Assembly (NCBI GenBank): GCA_032821775.1 | Contig: JAVLRN010000009.1 | Span: forward strand, 434,001 to 498,000 | Length of the DNA: 64,000 nucleotides | Direction: 5' to 3' | Source of the DNA: Sanguinoderma infundibulare | Taxonomy: Eukaryota; Basidiomycota; Agaricomycetes; Polyporales; Polyporaceae | Part shown: positions 10,708 through 21,736 of the stretch, piece by piece | Numbering within the stretch: the stretch's first letter is position 1 | Layout of the letters: the number at the start of each line of letters is the position of its first letter | Position numbers and translations under genes: made by a program | The notes under the pieces: generated by a model | Database searches by the model: none | Told to the model about the DNA's origin: nothing | What the model saw: the letters and a program-made list of their open reading frames with translations, nothing else

Positions 10708-12869
10708 ATGCCCAAAGAACCCTCGGCGATTGACTTCGGGTTTGGGGGTGGAGCGAACGACTTCCCTTTGCCTATCATTACGCAATACACACCAGCCGCT
10801 GTTGTGGACCCAACAGGCTCTTCCTCCTGGCAGACGGAAGGTCTTCCAGAGGTGTTGGCTCGTTTCCTTGTCCCCATCTCCCAGGACACGTTGTTCCCTC
10901 AGGGCTCTCACCCTGACTCTTCCCCACTTCGAACACAGTCGGACCCATCAAACTCCCTTGCCGGTGCTCTTGATGGAGCCCCAACTTCCCTCTGCGTCCG
11001 TCCGAGCGATATCGTGAACAATCCGTTATGGACGGTTTCTACACACCTAGCTTCTAGCCGACGCGACTATGCGCCTCCTGCTTTCTCTCCTTCTATGCGC
11101 ACGAAAAGGACACGAGAGGAGACGGAGGACAGTCTTGGACAGCCCCCGTCGCAAAAGCCTCGGTATGGGGTTCCTCCTCATCCGAGCACAGTCGGCGGCG
11201 TGCACGCTCCCAACTCAACTTTCATCCCTCTAGTCCCGGAGGAGGTGAATACAGGTATGTTGCTCATCTCTAGGCGTGTCTGCCGTTCTGAGTCACGTTA
11301 TATTCAACTCCTGTTGTAGAGGACTTCATTGCAACCACGATCTGGGACCCTACCACGCGTTTAAGCAAAGACAACGCTGCTGGGACATCTGCCTCTGGCA
11401 TAGAGAACGTCCCTATCTCCAAAGCCGTGCGTAAACCTAAGCAGAGGGATGAGAAGGGTGACGGGCCTGCTACCTTGAACAAGCGCCACAGGAAGCAAGT
11501 GCTCTGCGATGCGCCGGGGGTCCTCAACGTACCTGCAGTGGCCGATTATGGTCGTCCTGCTATCGATGAGCATGGCGAGTGTCCTGTCATGTTGTTGCAG
11601 ATCTCCCACTGACCCCCTGGCGCTCAAAGTAGGACCGCCTGCAGATTTCGGAGAGGCCGCACCCCACGCAAGGTTCGCAGGCCTGCATCAGCCCTCCCCG
11701 GAGCTCTACGAAAAACTCCGTGAGATAGGCTCCGAGATCATTGCGCAGGAGTTGAAACAGTCGTCGAGTATGTTCACTCCGTCCCCTATAGATTGCGTCG
11801 CAGCTGACGGTGTCCCTGAGGACCTGATGGGAATTCCAAACCCCAAGACCTGGTCGGATCTTGGCTTGCGTCTCACGCAGCAGGCGCAGGCCCTTCCCGT
11901 GCGGGCCCGTCCAGCGAGCAACTTCCACGTGCCACACCGAAGGCGAAGCGCGCTCGCACCCGAGCTCCCAAGCGCAGCCCACGCGAGGCGAACGCTCCAC
12001 CACCCCAGCCCGACGGTCCCCAGTCGGAGGGCTCTCAGACAGAGGAGGGGAAGCACCCGTGCCCATTCGCCTCCGACTTCCCGCCCTGCCTGACACGGTT
12101 CAAGCGGGTGACAGACGTCGAGAGACACATCCGCTCCAAACATCTCAAGGTCCAGGTGCACTGCATGTGCTTCCTGGGCAAGCACAAGACTCCAGCACCC
12201 TACGCCCGCCCCGACGGCGTCTACAGGCACATGGGCACCAAGACCTGCATAAAGATCGAAAAGCGCGACGAGATGCGGGATGTCCATGGGCGCAACACGG
12301 GGCACACACCCAACCCAGAGACGGGCGAGTGGGAAGACCGGGTCAAGCGACAGTTGGAGAAGGAAGTGGGGAGGCAGTTCACCCGCATCAGTATGCCGTG
12401 CTACCAGGCCGCGGATATTAGGAGGGCGTTCGTGCGCCTAGGGCGGCCGACGCCGATCAAGCTGGAGAGATGGTTCGCGAATTATGGCAGCGTCGTGCGC
12501 TGCCAGTGCGGGGCCTGCGAGAACATGTCGGACGAGGAGCTCGACAAGCAGTTCTTGTCGGGTGCCCAGACCCAGGGTGGGCATACCAGCACGGATCCCG
12601 CTGTTGCTTGTGCTGGTCCCGTTGCGGGGCCGAGCTCTAGTGGTGCTACCACTGCCACGTTTGGGAATTTGGAGGTGGTGGCGGGGATTGGTGATGACTT
12701 GCCGCCGGAGGAGGAAGAAGGCGTTGATGAAGGCCTTCCCGTTCCACCGGCCTATTATCACGGACTAGCCACGGAGTATGACCTTCCAGAAGACGCAGCT
12801 GCGGGTACCACACGCATTGACGAAGAAATTGAGGCATTTGAGGCATTTATGAGGCAGTACCAGCTTTAG
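10708..12869 (+). CDS. C2H2 zinc-finger regulator
   Basis: Likely exons are 10708-11254, 11320-~11550, ~11633-11767 and 11821-12869, giving about 653 residues. The C-terminal half has one C2H2 finger with wide spacing (CPFASDFPPC, then H-x4-H in DVERHIRSKH; C-x8-C-x12-H-x4-H). A Cys/His-rich segment follows (HCMCFLGKH, YRHMGTKTC) that could hold a second, atypical metal site. The N-terminal half is Ser/Pro-rich with a basic stretch (KRTREETED, QKPRYG), as in disordered regulator regions. Intron 2 is required because the second exon's frame stops at 11610; its ends (donor about 11551 or 11581, acceptor 11632 or 11644) cannot be fixed by eye. Probably a nuclear DNA-binding protein; the target is unknown. 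Confidence 0.65.
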
Positions 12870-13082
12870 GATCATCGGGAGGCGGGTGTAGGTATGGTCC
12901 CGACGACCAGGGTCTTCGCTTGGATGCTGATCCAACGCGCATTACATTCGTCATGTTTAATTTCGGACGTCATCGATACTAACAGCGAAGCTACACCGTA
13001 TTGTTATCAATACACTATCGAATACAGATATCACGAGTCCGAAGAGGTGTCCACGCGTACCACAAGTGCGTCCGCGATCTTC

Positions 13083-13899
13083 TCATGCACGCTTCTCAGC
13101 CTCCCTTTCGACCTTTCGCGCCCCTTCGGCGACTTTGGTAGCACCTTCGCGCTTCGCCTCGTCGACCTTCTGCTGCGAGTACCCAAGCCAGCTCCAGAAC
13201 CACTGGTTCCAGGTCTGCGCCTCCTTTTTGGTCTTTCCCGCCGCCTCCTCGTACGTCTCCTCCACCTTGCGCGTCGCGTCGGCAGCCGTCTCCCTGACCT
13301 TCTCGTACTGGCGCGCGGCCGCACCCCACGCGTCCTCGGTGGTTCTGCTCGCCTGGGCACGTGCCTGTGCCAGCTTATCCTGGGCAGCTGACTGCGAGGG
13401 CGTGGATGGAAGACGTCAACTTCTCTTCGGATCGAACGCGGACGAGGAACGTGCGCGCGCTGGCGCAGGACGCACCTTGGTCTCCTGGTACAGGGCCTGA
13501 CCCTCGCGTGCGGCGTCGTGCGCGGTGGCCTTGCCGGCCTCGCGGAGCTCGTCCGCCCTCTGCTTCGCGCGCTCTTCGTCCGCTTTGCGCCGGACCTGTA
13601 TGTCGTCTTGGTTGGTGTAGACGTAGTAGCCGACCGCGGTGATCGCGAGGAGGCCTCCGGCAATCCAGAGGTTGTTGTTGTTGTTGTTGCTTCCTTTGGG
13701 AGGCTTGGGCACATCGCTCTGGGTGTCGGTTGGGTGGGTCGGGTCGGGGATGGTCGCGTATCCGCGCGGTCGCTGTGGATGTTGTGAGACACCCTGTGGC
13801 GACGACAGGGAAAGGACTTACAGGGTATGCGCTGCGGGCAGCCGCTGGAGCGGCACGGAGAGAGAAGCGGAGAGGTGAGGTGCGGAGGACTGCAGACAT
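13083..13899 (-). CDS. Mitochondrial-type membrane protein with LEA-like helical tail
   Basis: Three exons, 13899-13822, 13772-13476 and 13391-13083, all phase 0, give 227 residues. The N-terminus (MSAVLRTSPLRFSLRAAPAA) is an Arg/Ala/Ser presequence, continued by RPRGYAT, as in mitochondrial import signals. A six-Asn run precedes one membrane span (LWIAGGLLAITAVGYYVY). The rest is a highly charged Ala/Lys/Glu helix (KADEERAKQRADELREAGKA; KVEETYEEAAGKTKKEAQTW) resembling LEA or apolipoprotein-like coils. Some basidiomycete relatives are labelled calcofluor-white-hypersensitive protein, but I cannot confirm that link. Probably anchored in the mitochondrial inner membrane; the function is unknown. 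Confidence 0.75.
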
Positions 13900-14328
13900 A
13901 GTGGTGTTCGCGATGTAGATGGTTGTGGACCGGCGTTGGGATGGGATGGGGATGGTGAGCGGTGGGAGGACGCAGCCCTTTTCATGGTCTCGATGACGAC
14001 ATGCGCTTCCTGGTGCCAAAACGGCATGATGTCACTCAACATCGCGCGGTCACAAGATCGCATCCTTTGCGCGTCGCGCGTTGGCGATGGTGAACAAAGA
14101 GAATATCCAATGGGCAAATCGACCACTTGGCTCGATTCTCCACAGAGACACTTGTGAGGAATGTCCGAAATGAGAGTATGATTGTCCGTAGGCTATAAGT
14201 GAGTACTACATATATGGTATAATGAGAGAAACTGCAACTTAAGTTATCTGTGTCATGCAAAATGCTCATCTAACCGCCATGAACTCCCCAAGGCATCGCG
14301 ATACTGTCGTCCTCGACCGTCGCCAATC
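13900..14328. other. Intergenic between two minus-strand genes
   Basis: Promoter side of the mitochondrial-type gene (ATG 13899) and 3' flank of the aspartic protease (stop 14329). A 73-codon plus-strand frame here is short and lacks features. No RNA gene or repeat is seen. Confidence 0.35.
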
Positions 14329-16240
14329 TCAATCGCTGTACTTCACCCCGCTCTCGTAGTCGTCGCCGTGGCGCACGGGGGTGTCCTTGAACCGGACGGG
14401 CGTGTAGCGCGAGCCGACGCTCCGGCCCTTGATCCCCCGCACGCACATCGTCACCGTCACCGCGAGCAGCACCGTGCACACGAGCAGGTTCGCCGCGAGC
14501 AGACCGAGCACGACCGTGCCGTACTTGTTGCCCCAGCTGTCTGACGAGCCGCTCGAGGAGCCGTCGGTCGAGATGGCGCCGTCGATGTGCGCGAGCACGC
14601 CGGTCTGCCCGGTCGCGGTCGACGTGTCCGCGGAGACCGTGTTCGTCGGTCCTGAGCCCGAGGGCTGCGAGCCCGCCTGCTGCTCGTACATCACGATGAC
14701 CGAAGGGTCGAGCGTGGGCGGGAGCTGGGCGAGGGTCGCTGCGCGCTCGTTCTGGAACTCGGTCCACATGGTGGAGTTGTCGGTCGTCGAAAGCATCTGG
14801 ACGAAGGGGTTGCCGCTCGTGTTCTTCGTCGGATCCCAGTTACCGTAGTCGAATCTGAGGCGGGTTGGGTTATAAGCGAGTTTAGAGGGACTTCCAAGGC
14901 AGTCGAGGGACTCACGAAGCGTAGACGCTGCGCAAAAACGCGTCGCCGAGGACGATGTCGAAGCCCTGGAAGCTGTTAGGGTCCAAGGTGAGGTACTGGT
15001 ACGTGTTGGTGCACGCCGTGATGTTCGTGTCCTGGCCGTTAATCGGCAGCGTGGCGACAACAGGGAAACTCAGGTCCAGCGGATGCACGGGGAATTCCTG
15101 GCCACTGCCAGTGCAAACACCCGCCTCGTGAGTAATAGGAAGAACAATGGAATGGTCGATAACGTACCCGAAGACGAACGTGAGGCTCGTGCTGCTGTTG
15201 CAGGGAACGAGCCACACAGCAGAGAACTCATCATACACAGCTCCAGGGATGCTGCCGTAGATCGCATCAACAGCAGCGGGGGGCAAGGGTGGGAAGGAGA
15301 AGCCAGTGTCGAGCGCGGCAACGATGCTGCCAGCGGGGACGCCGTCGATACGGGACTGGTTGAAGGTGAAGCTCTGGCCGTTGATGAGCATCGCGTCCAA
15401 GACGACACTCCAGTGCTCAGGCGCGACGCGGGGCAGCTGAGGCGCACTCGTCACGTTCTCGAAGCCTGGCGCATGAGACGAAATGACGAAGGTGCCCTCT
15501 GCGATGTCGTTCAGTTCACTCGATCGGCCGAGCTGGACATCGAAGTTGTTCGGGAGGGAGGCGTTCTGTGCGAACAGGGCAGTCATGGGGGAGAGCCCCA
15601 ATGTGTTAGCCGCGTCGGTGCCCCATTCCTGCTGCAGAGTGCCGTAGATGGAGGCGACGTCGAAGGCCATGCCCAGGATGCCATCGATGTTCGACAAGTC
15701 AAAGTCCTGGATCTCGGTCGCGTTTAGGAACACTGTTGGCGCGAAATAAGAAGAGGCGGACGATTTAAGGTCAACACGGTCAACACGTACCCTGTGAATC
15801 GATGGTGAAGTCTCCGATCTGCAGCTGCGCGAACGCGATGTTGCCCTGGACCTGGCCTATGCCATACGCCTCGCCCGTGGTTAGGTCGGTATTGTTCGTG
15901 AGCTGGACGTTGCGGTTGCCGGTATATAGCCAAAGATCGGACGAGCCCGTGTCCAGCTGGACGGTGAAGTCTGTGTGGCAGGCAGAGGCGTAAGTCGTTT
16001 GCACCCAATGCAGCACCATCCGCACGGCTCACTTTGGCCGCCCAAGGTGATGTCCACGGTGTACATGAGGTCGTCGGAGGTCGTAATGCCGACGTTGTCT
16101 GCGGTCAGCGAGCCACTGGCAGACGCGGACTTGAACCCAGTGCCATGGGCCTTGATGTTGAAGCCGGCGCCCTGAGCGAGGGCGGCGAGCGAGAGAGGTA
16201 GCAAAACCGGAGCAAGGTGAAGAAGAGAAGAGGAAAGCAT
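14329..16240 (-). CDS. Pepsin-like aspartic protease (A1) with membrane anchor
   Basis: Four exons, 16240-16033, 15970-15791, 15732-14916 and 14854-14329, give 576 residues. A signal peptide (LLLPLSLAALAQGAG region) is followed by the A1 fold. The first catalytic motif is VQLDTGSSDLW (Asp about 76) and the second is AALDTGFS (Asp about 271). The protease cuts proteins at acid pH in the secretory path or outside the cell. After a Ser/Thr/Gly-rich stalk there is a strong membrane span (GTVVLGLLAANLLVCTVLLA) and a cytosolic tail of about 35 residues ending VKYSD. It is therefore probably a type I surface or vacuolar protease rather than a freely secreted one. The second motif has Phe where many pepsins have Thr or Ser (DTGT/S); the catalytic Asp is kept. 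The next gene upstream is a sedolisin on the same strand. Confidence 0.92.
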
Positions 16241-17296
16241 CGTGACCCGAGAACTTGAAGGAAGGGGGACCGGGGAGTCGACAAGGAGAAAGAAGGCGTG
16301 CCGGGGATGGCGGATGTCATTGACGCAAATATCTTGTGTTATATGCAATCGAGCGGAGTCGGCGTCGATGGCTTGTTTAGATTCCAGTGTCGACTAAAAG
16401 GCAATAGCTTTGACAGGGTGCGATGTAGGCGGTGATCATTTGAATGATGGAGGCATTACTTGACGTACACCGCATGTCGCGGGCTGCTCTCGCTACACAT
16501 CCATTGTCCTTTCTGTCACCGCCCGTCTGTCTCTTGGCGGATGCAAGCCGCGTGTGTTACCTTTACGAGCCAGGGATCGTCAAAAAAGGTACAGCCGCGG
16601 TTCTGTCAAAACCTGGCAATGTCCCCGACAACGCGCAACGCGCATATTCGAGTCTACAAGTCAGTTCGAACCGGAGTCCAGCACTTCGAAGAGACCATAC
16701 CTTGTTATTTGTCAACGACAGGAGTGCCTGGCTGTTTCGACGGACTGGCTGGAAAACACATCGCTCAAGAGAGGAACCGCCGTCGCATTGACATGCACAG
16801 CCCCCGATGCCATCAACCCTTTTCGGGCCCTGGTTTGGACGGCATGTCATCCTCGTCCCCACGCCCATCCGGATGCACTAAATGCGACAATTTGAGCGAG
16901 TCATCCAGTCACGGCGCTACTAGGAGCAAGAGGAGCAGTGCATGCCACTCCAACCCATTCTACGACAGCACAGGCCGCGATATCATTCTGAAATACCGTC
17001 GGGGGCGGTACCAATTGTTCAACAAGCCCAACGTTTAAAGTTATGTGGCGCACCTTTGCTTCTGTTCCCCGCGTCTGAGGACATCGTGCCGCGTGCGCAT
17101 CGCCCTCGAGTTCAGAATGGCCAGCGTCGATGGCGCGTAGTACCGAGTGTTCTGAGCGGGCTCACCATTAAATCCTCATGTTGCACATTCCAGATTGAAT
17201 ATTGATACAGATGTCCACAAGACCCAGAGCACGCGTGCAAGATAGCTTTTATCTTGGTTGAAAGCAAGGAGTGACACGACGCCCTCGTGGGCGATA
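16241..17296. other. Intergenic between aspartic protease and sedolisin
   Basis: About 1.05 kb: aspartic-protease promoter plus the sedolisin 3' flank. A 192-codon plus-strand open frame at 16460-17038 has no recognisable motif, no membrane or signal segment, and several overlapping alternatives, so I do not call it. Confidence 0.4.
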
Positions 17297-19401
17297 TCAT
17301 AGACCCATAATGCTGAGAAGCTTGTCGAAATCGGGCGTACCCAGACCCGTGACCTGAAGAGCAGCAAGATTCAGAATCAATAGTGTTGTTGTCCACAGTT
17401 TGAGGGGCACGGAACTTACGGGGTCCCATCCACTCAACGCAGGGAACCCGTCGGTGCCGCACCCGGGGTTGCTCCCGCTCGTGATGTCCGTGAACGTGCT
17501 CGCGCCGGTGGAGTACAGGAACGGGTTGAGGAAGCCCATCGTCGACTCGCCGGCCGCGACGAGCCTGTCGTTCAGGAGCGCGACCATGCTCGCGACGAGT
17601 GGCGTCGCCGCACTCGTCCCCGACACAGCCTTCACCGTGCCCCCGATGTTTACCTGGTAGTTAGTGCCCGCGGCGGCGATGTCGGGGTACCCACGACCGC
17701 TAGTGTTAAAGAGTCCCGCGTTCGTCTGGCCGAGCTGGCTAAGGTAGCTCGAGACGGCGTTCGTCTGATAGGCCGGCGCGCTGAAGATGTTGGAGAAGCC
17801 GCCGGAGGAAAAAGAGGCTGCGGACTCGGGAGGCACGCCCTGTGTCGCACCGACGACTGTGATGCTGGAGATGGGAAGGCGCGTAAGAAAAACATCGAAA
17901 TGAAATGCCTCGTAGCCTAACACTTACAAGGGGCAACCGGAAGGGAAAGTTGGGCGGAAGGTCGTGCACGTGGTACCTTGGCCATCGTCTACACCACTAT
18001 CTCCGGAAGAGAAGAAGATGGACGTGCCGCGCGTGCCAAGTTGAGCGTACGCGTTGCAGATGTTGCTGCCGAACTAGATCAGTCGAAAGCACTCCAGAGT
18101 TTTGAACAACACCCACTTTGCCAAATCCGCGTCAACGAGCTCTTCAGGGAAACCGAAGCTAGTCGTGAAGACCGACGGCGCATCATCTTGGGCGATGAGG
18201 TTGTTGACGAGGTCCAGAAAGCCATTCAAGTCGCCACTGTTGTTGCTCCCAACGGTGAAGAACGTCGTCGGTACGGCTGTCGCAACACCGACCGTGTACT
18301 GGATGTCCAAGCTCTAAGTTCCGTGGGTTAGATGGGGCCAGTAGACTATAGAAGAGGAACGCAACGCACTCCTTCGGTGCTGGGCTGGGCTTCGTCGTTT
18401 TCGCCACCATCAATAGACGTAACGTTGAAGGTCGCGTTGTTCGTGATGTCAGGCCGGAACTGGGAGATGAAGCTGGACAGGTCCGCGGCGCTCGCGAACG
18501 ACTCCACGAAGCTGCTGACCGCCATCGTCTTCGACGTCTGCGTCGCCGGATTGGTCGGAATGTTGTAGAACTGCTGCAGACACGATGGCGTGATCGCGTT
18601 CGCGCAGGAGGCGTCCACCGCGCGCGGCACATGCGTGGAGTTGAGGGATCCGCGCGAGACGTGCACGCTCGAGATGCCCTTGTTCGCCGGCACTGGGAAC
18701 CTGTGCAAGTATTCGGTAGTGTGCGCGTCGCGCGTATGGATGTCAACTTTGCAGCACGTGCATGGGTGTGCGAGGCTGCGGACCACTCACGCAGTCGTGG
18801 GATGGATGAAGTCGAGATAGGGTTGCACGCTCTCCGGGACGGAGTACGCGAGGGTGCGGACCGCGGAGACTCCCGTGCTGGGGTTGTTGAACACGGTGAA
18901 GTCCGCGTCGAGCATCGCGTTCGCCTTGGCGACAGGGAGCTCGATGTTCAGCCACTGGTTCGTCGCACCCGGCGTCGCCGTAACGCCGTTCTTCTTCAGC
19001 CATGCGTTGATGGACTGCAGGCCGTCATCGCTCGGGGCCGTGAGTTCTGCGAGCTGTTAGCGTGATGTGCACGCGCGCAGCAGCGTTCGTAACGCGATGA
19101 TCAGTACTGCGCACGAGATGGCTGATGCGGATAGGTTCACACGCACCTGAGCCTTGGAGAGGAACTTGCGGTAGTTTTTGCTGCCCGGCGTGCTGACGTC
19201 CATGAGTTTCTGCGCGACCTGGGTGTTGTTCGTCGTCAGCGCGACGCGCAAGCTGAGGACATCGTTGGCGTCGGGCGCGCCGCTTGCTTTGTACCCCGCA
19301 GGTGCGGCTGAACGCGCATGGTGCACACGGAGCGCGTTGGGGGCGGGCGCGCCGAGCGCAAGGGCGAACAGCGAAAAGAAAAGCAGCCCTGCTGCGACCA
19401 T
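17297..19401 (-). CDS. Sedolisin-family serine-carboxyl peptidase (S53)
   Basis: Seven exons, 19401-19147, 19053-18791, 18700-18370, 18313-18117, 18065-17928, 17864-17420 and 17353-17297, give 561 residues. A signal peptide (MVAAGLLFFSLFALALGAPA) precedes an inhibitory prodomain containing SLRVALTTNN and VSTPGSKNYRKFLS. The catalytic domain has the S53 residues Glu about 282 and Asp about 286 (STEGSLDIQY), the oxyanion Asp about 371 (FFSSGDSGV) and Ser about 479 (SGTSAATP). The calcium-site region near the end is also present (GWDPVTGLGTPDF). Family members act outside the cell at acid pH, usually as tripeptidyl peptidases that finish protein digestion. The adjacent aspartic protease could supply the first cuts; that is inference. 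The gene looks intact. Confidence 0.94.
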
Positions 19402-20475
19402 CTTGGGTCGGGCGAAGAAAGAGCGGAAGGGATGGAAGGAAAGGGAAGGGAAAGGAAGGGATACTTAAGAGAGCGAAGCGGCACCTGGGCCAAGAGCGGA
19501 CGACCGTTCATCGCAGGGACTCGGTAGTATAAGTATCACCTGCAGCGTGCGACTCGGACGCGCAGGTGTATACCCGAGACGCTGGAAATATCTGATGCGT
19601 CGGCCACGTAGTGCTACCGACGGTAGTGCTGTTGACGACTTCACGCCAAGATGTGCGCGCCCGCTATTGAATGGCGGGGCCTATACGATTGGCTCGGGGT
19701 TGGATTCGCAGTCAGATTCCTTCGGAGGTCGCGAGTGACGCGCCCGTCGCCAGGGGCCAGCAAAGGGTACGCGTCTTGGAGACCGTCATATACATCGCCA
19801 AGATGGAAGATCACAACCTTGGATGACTGCGTAGAGATACCAAGAAGTCGGGCACATGGGGACGGGGCCTTAAGGCCTTAGGCTTGACGCTGATGGGGAC
19901 CATGCACCAGGGCTATACATAGTACACGGCGATAGCTTCGGCGGGACGGGATGAGATTCAGTTCGGATTCAGTCGTGAATGCATAAGGGTCAGCGGATCT
20001 GAATGACTCACAAGCGAGCTTAGGCAAAACAAAGCGCACGCTGCGGTGGGCTGGCCGTTTTCAAGGATAATGTACGTGTCCAAGTTCAAGATCCTTAAAG
20101 TTATATCACTCCCTGCTCCTCTGCAGGGCCCCGCACAGCCACAGAACCGCTGCGCCCAGACAGCTTGTGTTCATTCTGGATTTCGGGCTGAGCCTCATTG
20201 TGCACAACCACTAGGCGACTCTAAGCTTCAAGCTTCAAATGCACCGGGCATTGTTCTCGAGTCAGTCAAGGTCCTGCTAGAACCGGTTCGACAACGATTG
20301 AACCGGCAAGCTACTAACGTTCTAAGTTACAAAGGCAGTCTATACCCAAGTCTGTCAATATCCATGGACAACCACCCCTGCAACCGAGCAGATGCAAAAA
20401 ATGGAACAATTAAGAGTATATATACAAGACCCGTGAAGCAAGCAGGGATGCACACGACATCGCACTCGCCTCAGA
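19402..20475. other. Intergenic: sedolisin promoter, F-box 3' flank
   Basis: About 1.07 kb with only short open frames and none with family features. The left part is the sedolisin promoter and 5' UTR; the right part is the F-box gene's 3' flank. No RNA gene or repeat is recognised. Confidence 0.4.
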
Positions 20476-21736
20476 CTACGCGTACCGTTCCCCAATAAAT
20501 ACGTCCAGCAGCCTGCGCTCATTCAAATGGGGCAGACGCGACGTGAGAATACGCCGCACCGTCGCGTCCGAGACGAAGTCCCCGACGGGATAGTGCGTGA
20601 GCGTGACCTTCTGCAGCGTCGAGGTCCACTGCGACTGCAGCCGGCTGTTCGTCTCGCTCCACTCCGGGATCAGCCGGGACGCGTTCTCCCAGTCGAGCGT
20701 GAAGTCGAGCGCGATGTGCGCGAGCGGAACGGGGTGCAGGTCCTGGAGCAGGCGGGGGACCCACGCCATCGGGCCGCTGATCATGTTGAAGATGTTCAGG
20801 CGGAGCTCCCGCAAATAGGTGTGACGGCAGAGAGCTTCGCCGATCTCGGGGAAGATGCTCACTGCGGCACGGATGCATGTCAGGACGCCAACTATGTATG
20901 TGCACTTTGTGGGAATACTCACCAAATCCTCCATAATAAAGCGAGATTGTCGGAGCGAACCTGAGGGATTGCAGGGAGCCTCCATTGTCCGCGAGGTGGC
21001 GGAGGTAGCTGGCCAGAAGGTCGAGAAATTCACGGGGGTACTGGAATACTTCTAGTTCTTTAATTGTGTGGACTCTTCCAAACCACCGAAACAGCGTTGC
21101 GTATTCGTCTCGCCCAGGCATACTATTCAGTCGAAGCGCCTCCAGCGGGAGCGGGTATTTCCGGCGAGCCTGGGATGGGTTCTCGTTTGCCCAGCGGACG
21201 TTGGAGAGCGTCAGAGACCTTAGTTTGGGAAAGGCGAATATCAGGTTCTTCAAATCTGTGTCGTAGTGGAAGCGAGACGCTTCGACCGTCAACGAAGTAA
21301 CACTGGTGAATCCCTCCAGCCCAGCCCAGAAATCCTCGTGGAAGTCGACCTGTTCGATCTGGTCGATCTTGATGGATCGCACGTTGGGGAGCAAGTGAAC
21401 GAGCCGGATGGGCACCTCCAGAATCCACGGCGTGGGGCGCGTAGAAGAATAATTTGCCTTGCCGCGGATGTGCAGATTGTGGACAACGTTTGCCAGCTCC
21501 GGATTGAGTGCGACGATGTCGCAGAAGGCGTCCAGGGAGGCGGCGCTCGAGAGGCGAGGGGATCTGTACATGAGACGTTGGGCGATCAGCCTCCACCTCT
21601 GGCAGACCAATGTGCATGAGCGGATGTTGGTGCTATCCAATGGCTCAAAGATGTTGTAGAGGAGCTCGATGGGCAGCTTGTGGATAGGGCTGTTTCGCAT
21701 CGGATGATGAGTCGGGTTGGTATGCCAACGAAGCAT
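20476..21736 (-). CDS. F-box protein
   Basis: Two exons, 21736-20923 and 20861-20476, joined in phase 1 to give 399 residues. An N-terminal F-box is plain (PIHKLPIELLYNIFEPLD ... CTLVCQRWRLIAQRLMYRSP). The rest has leucine-rich-like blocks (LVHLLPNVRSIKIDQIEQVD; FPKLRSLTLSNVRWAN), as in substrate receptors of SCF ubiquitin ligases. The F-box would bind Skp1 and the C-terminal part would pick a target, which is unknown. Agaricomycetes have large families of such proteins. The start is uncertain: an upstream exon with ATG at 21808, spliced from 21750 to 21689 (60-nt intron, GTGAGT donor), would replace the first residues and still enter the F-box in frame. Confidence 0.85.

Noticed and set aside
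13773..13821. 28-nt intron at 13794-13821
   Set aside because: Too short to splice; the next acceptor gives a 49-nt intron in the same phase, which I used.
16460..17038. 192-codon plus-strand frame between the two proteases
   Set aside because: No motif, signal or splice evidence, and overlapping alternatives on both strands.
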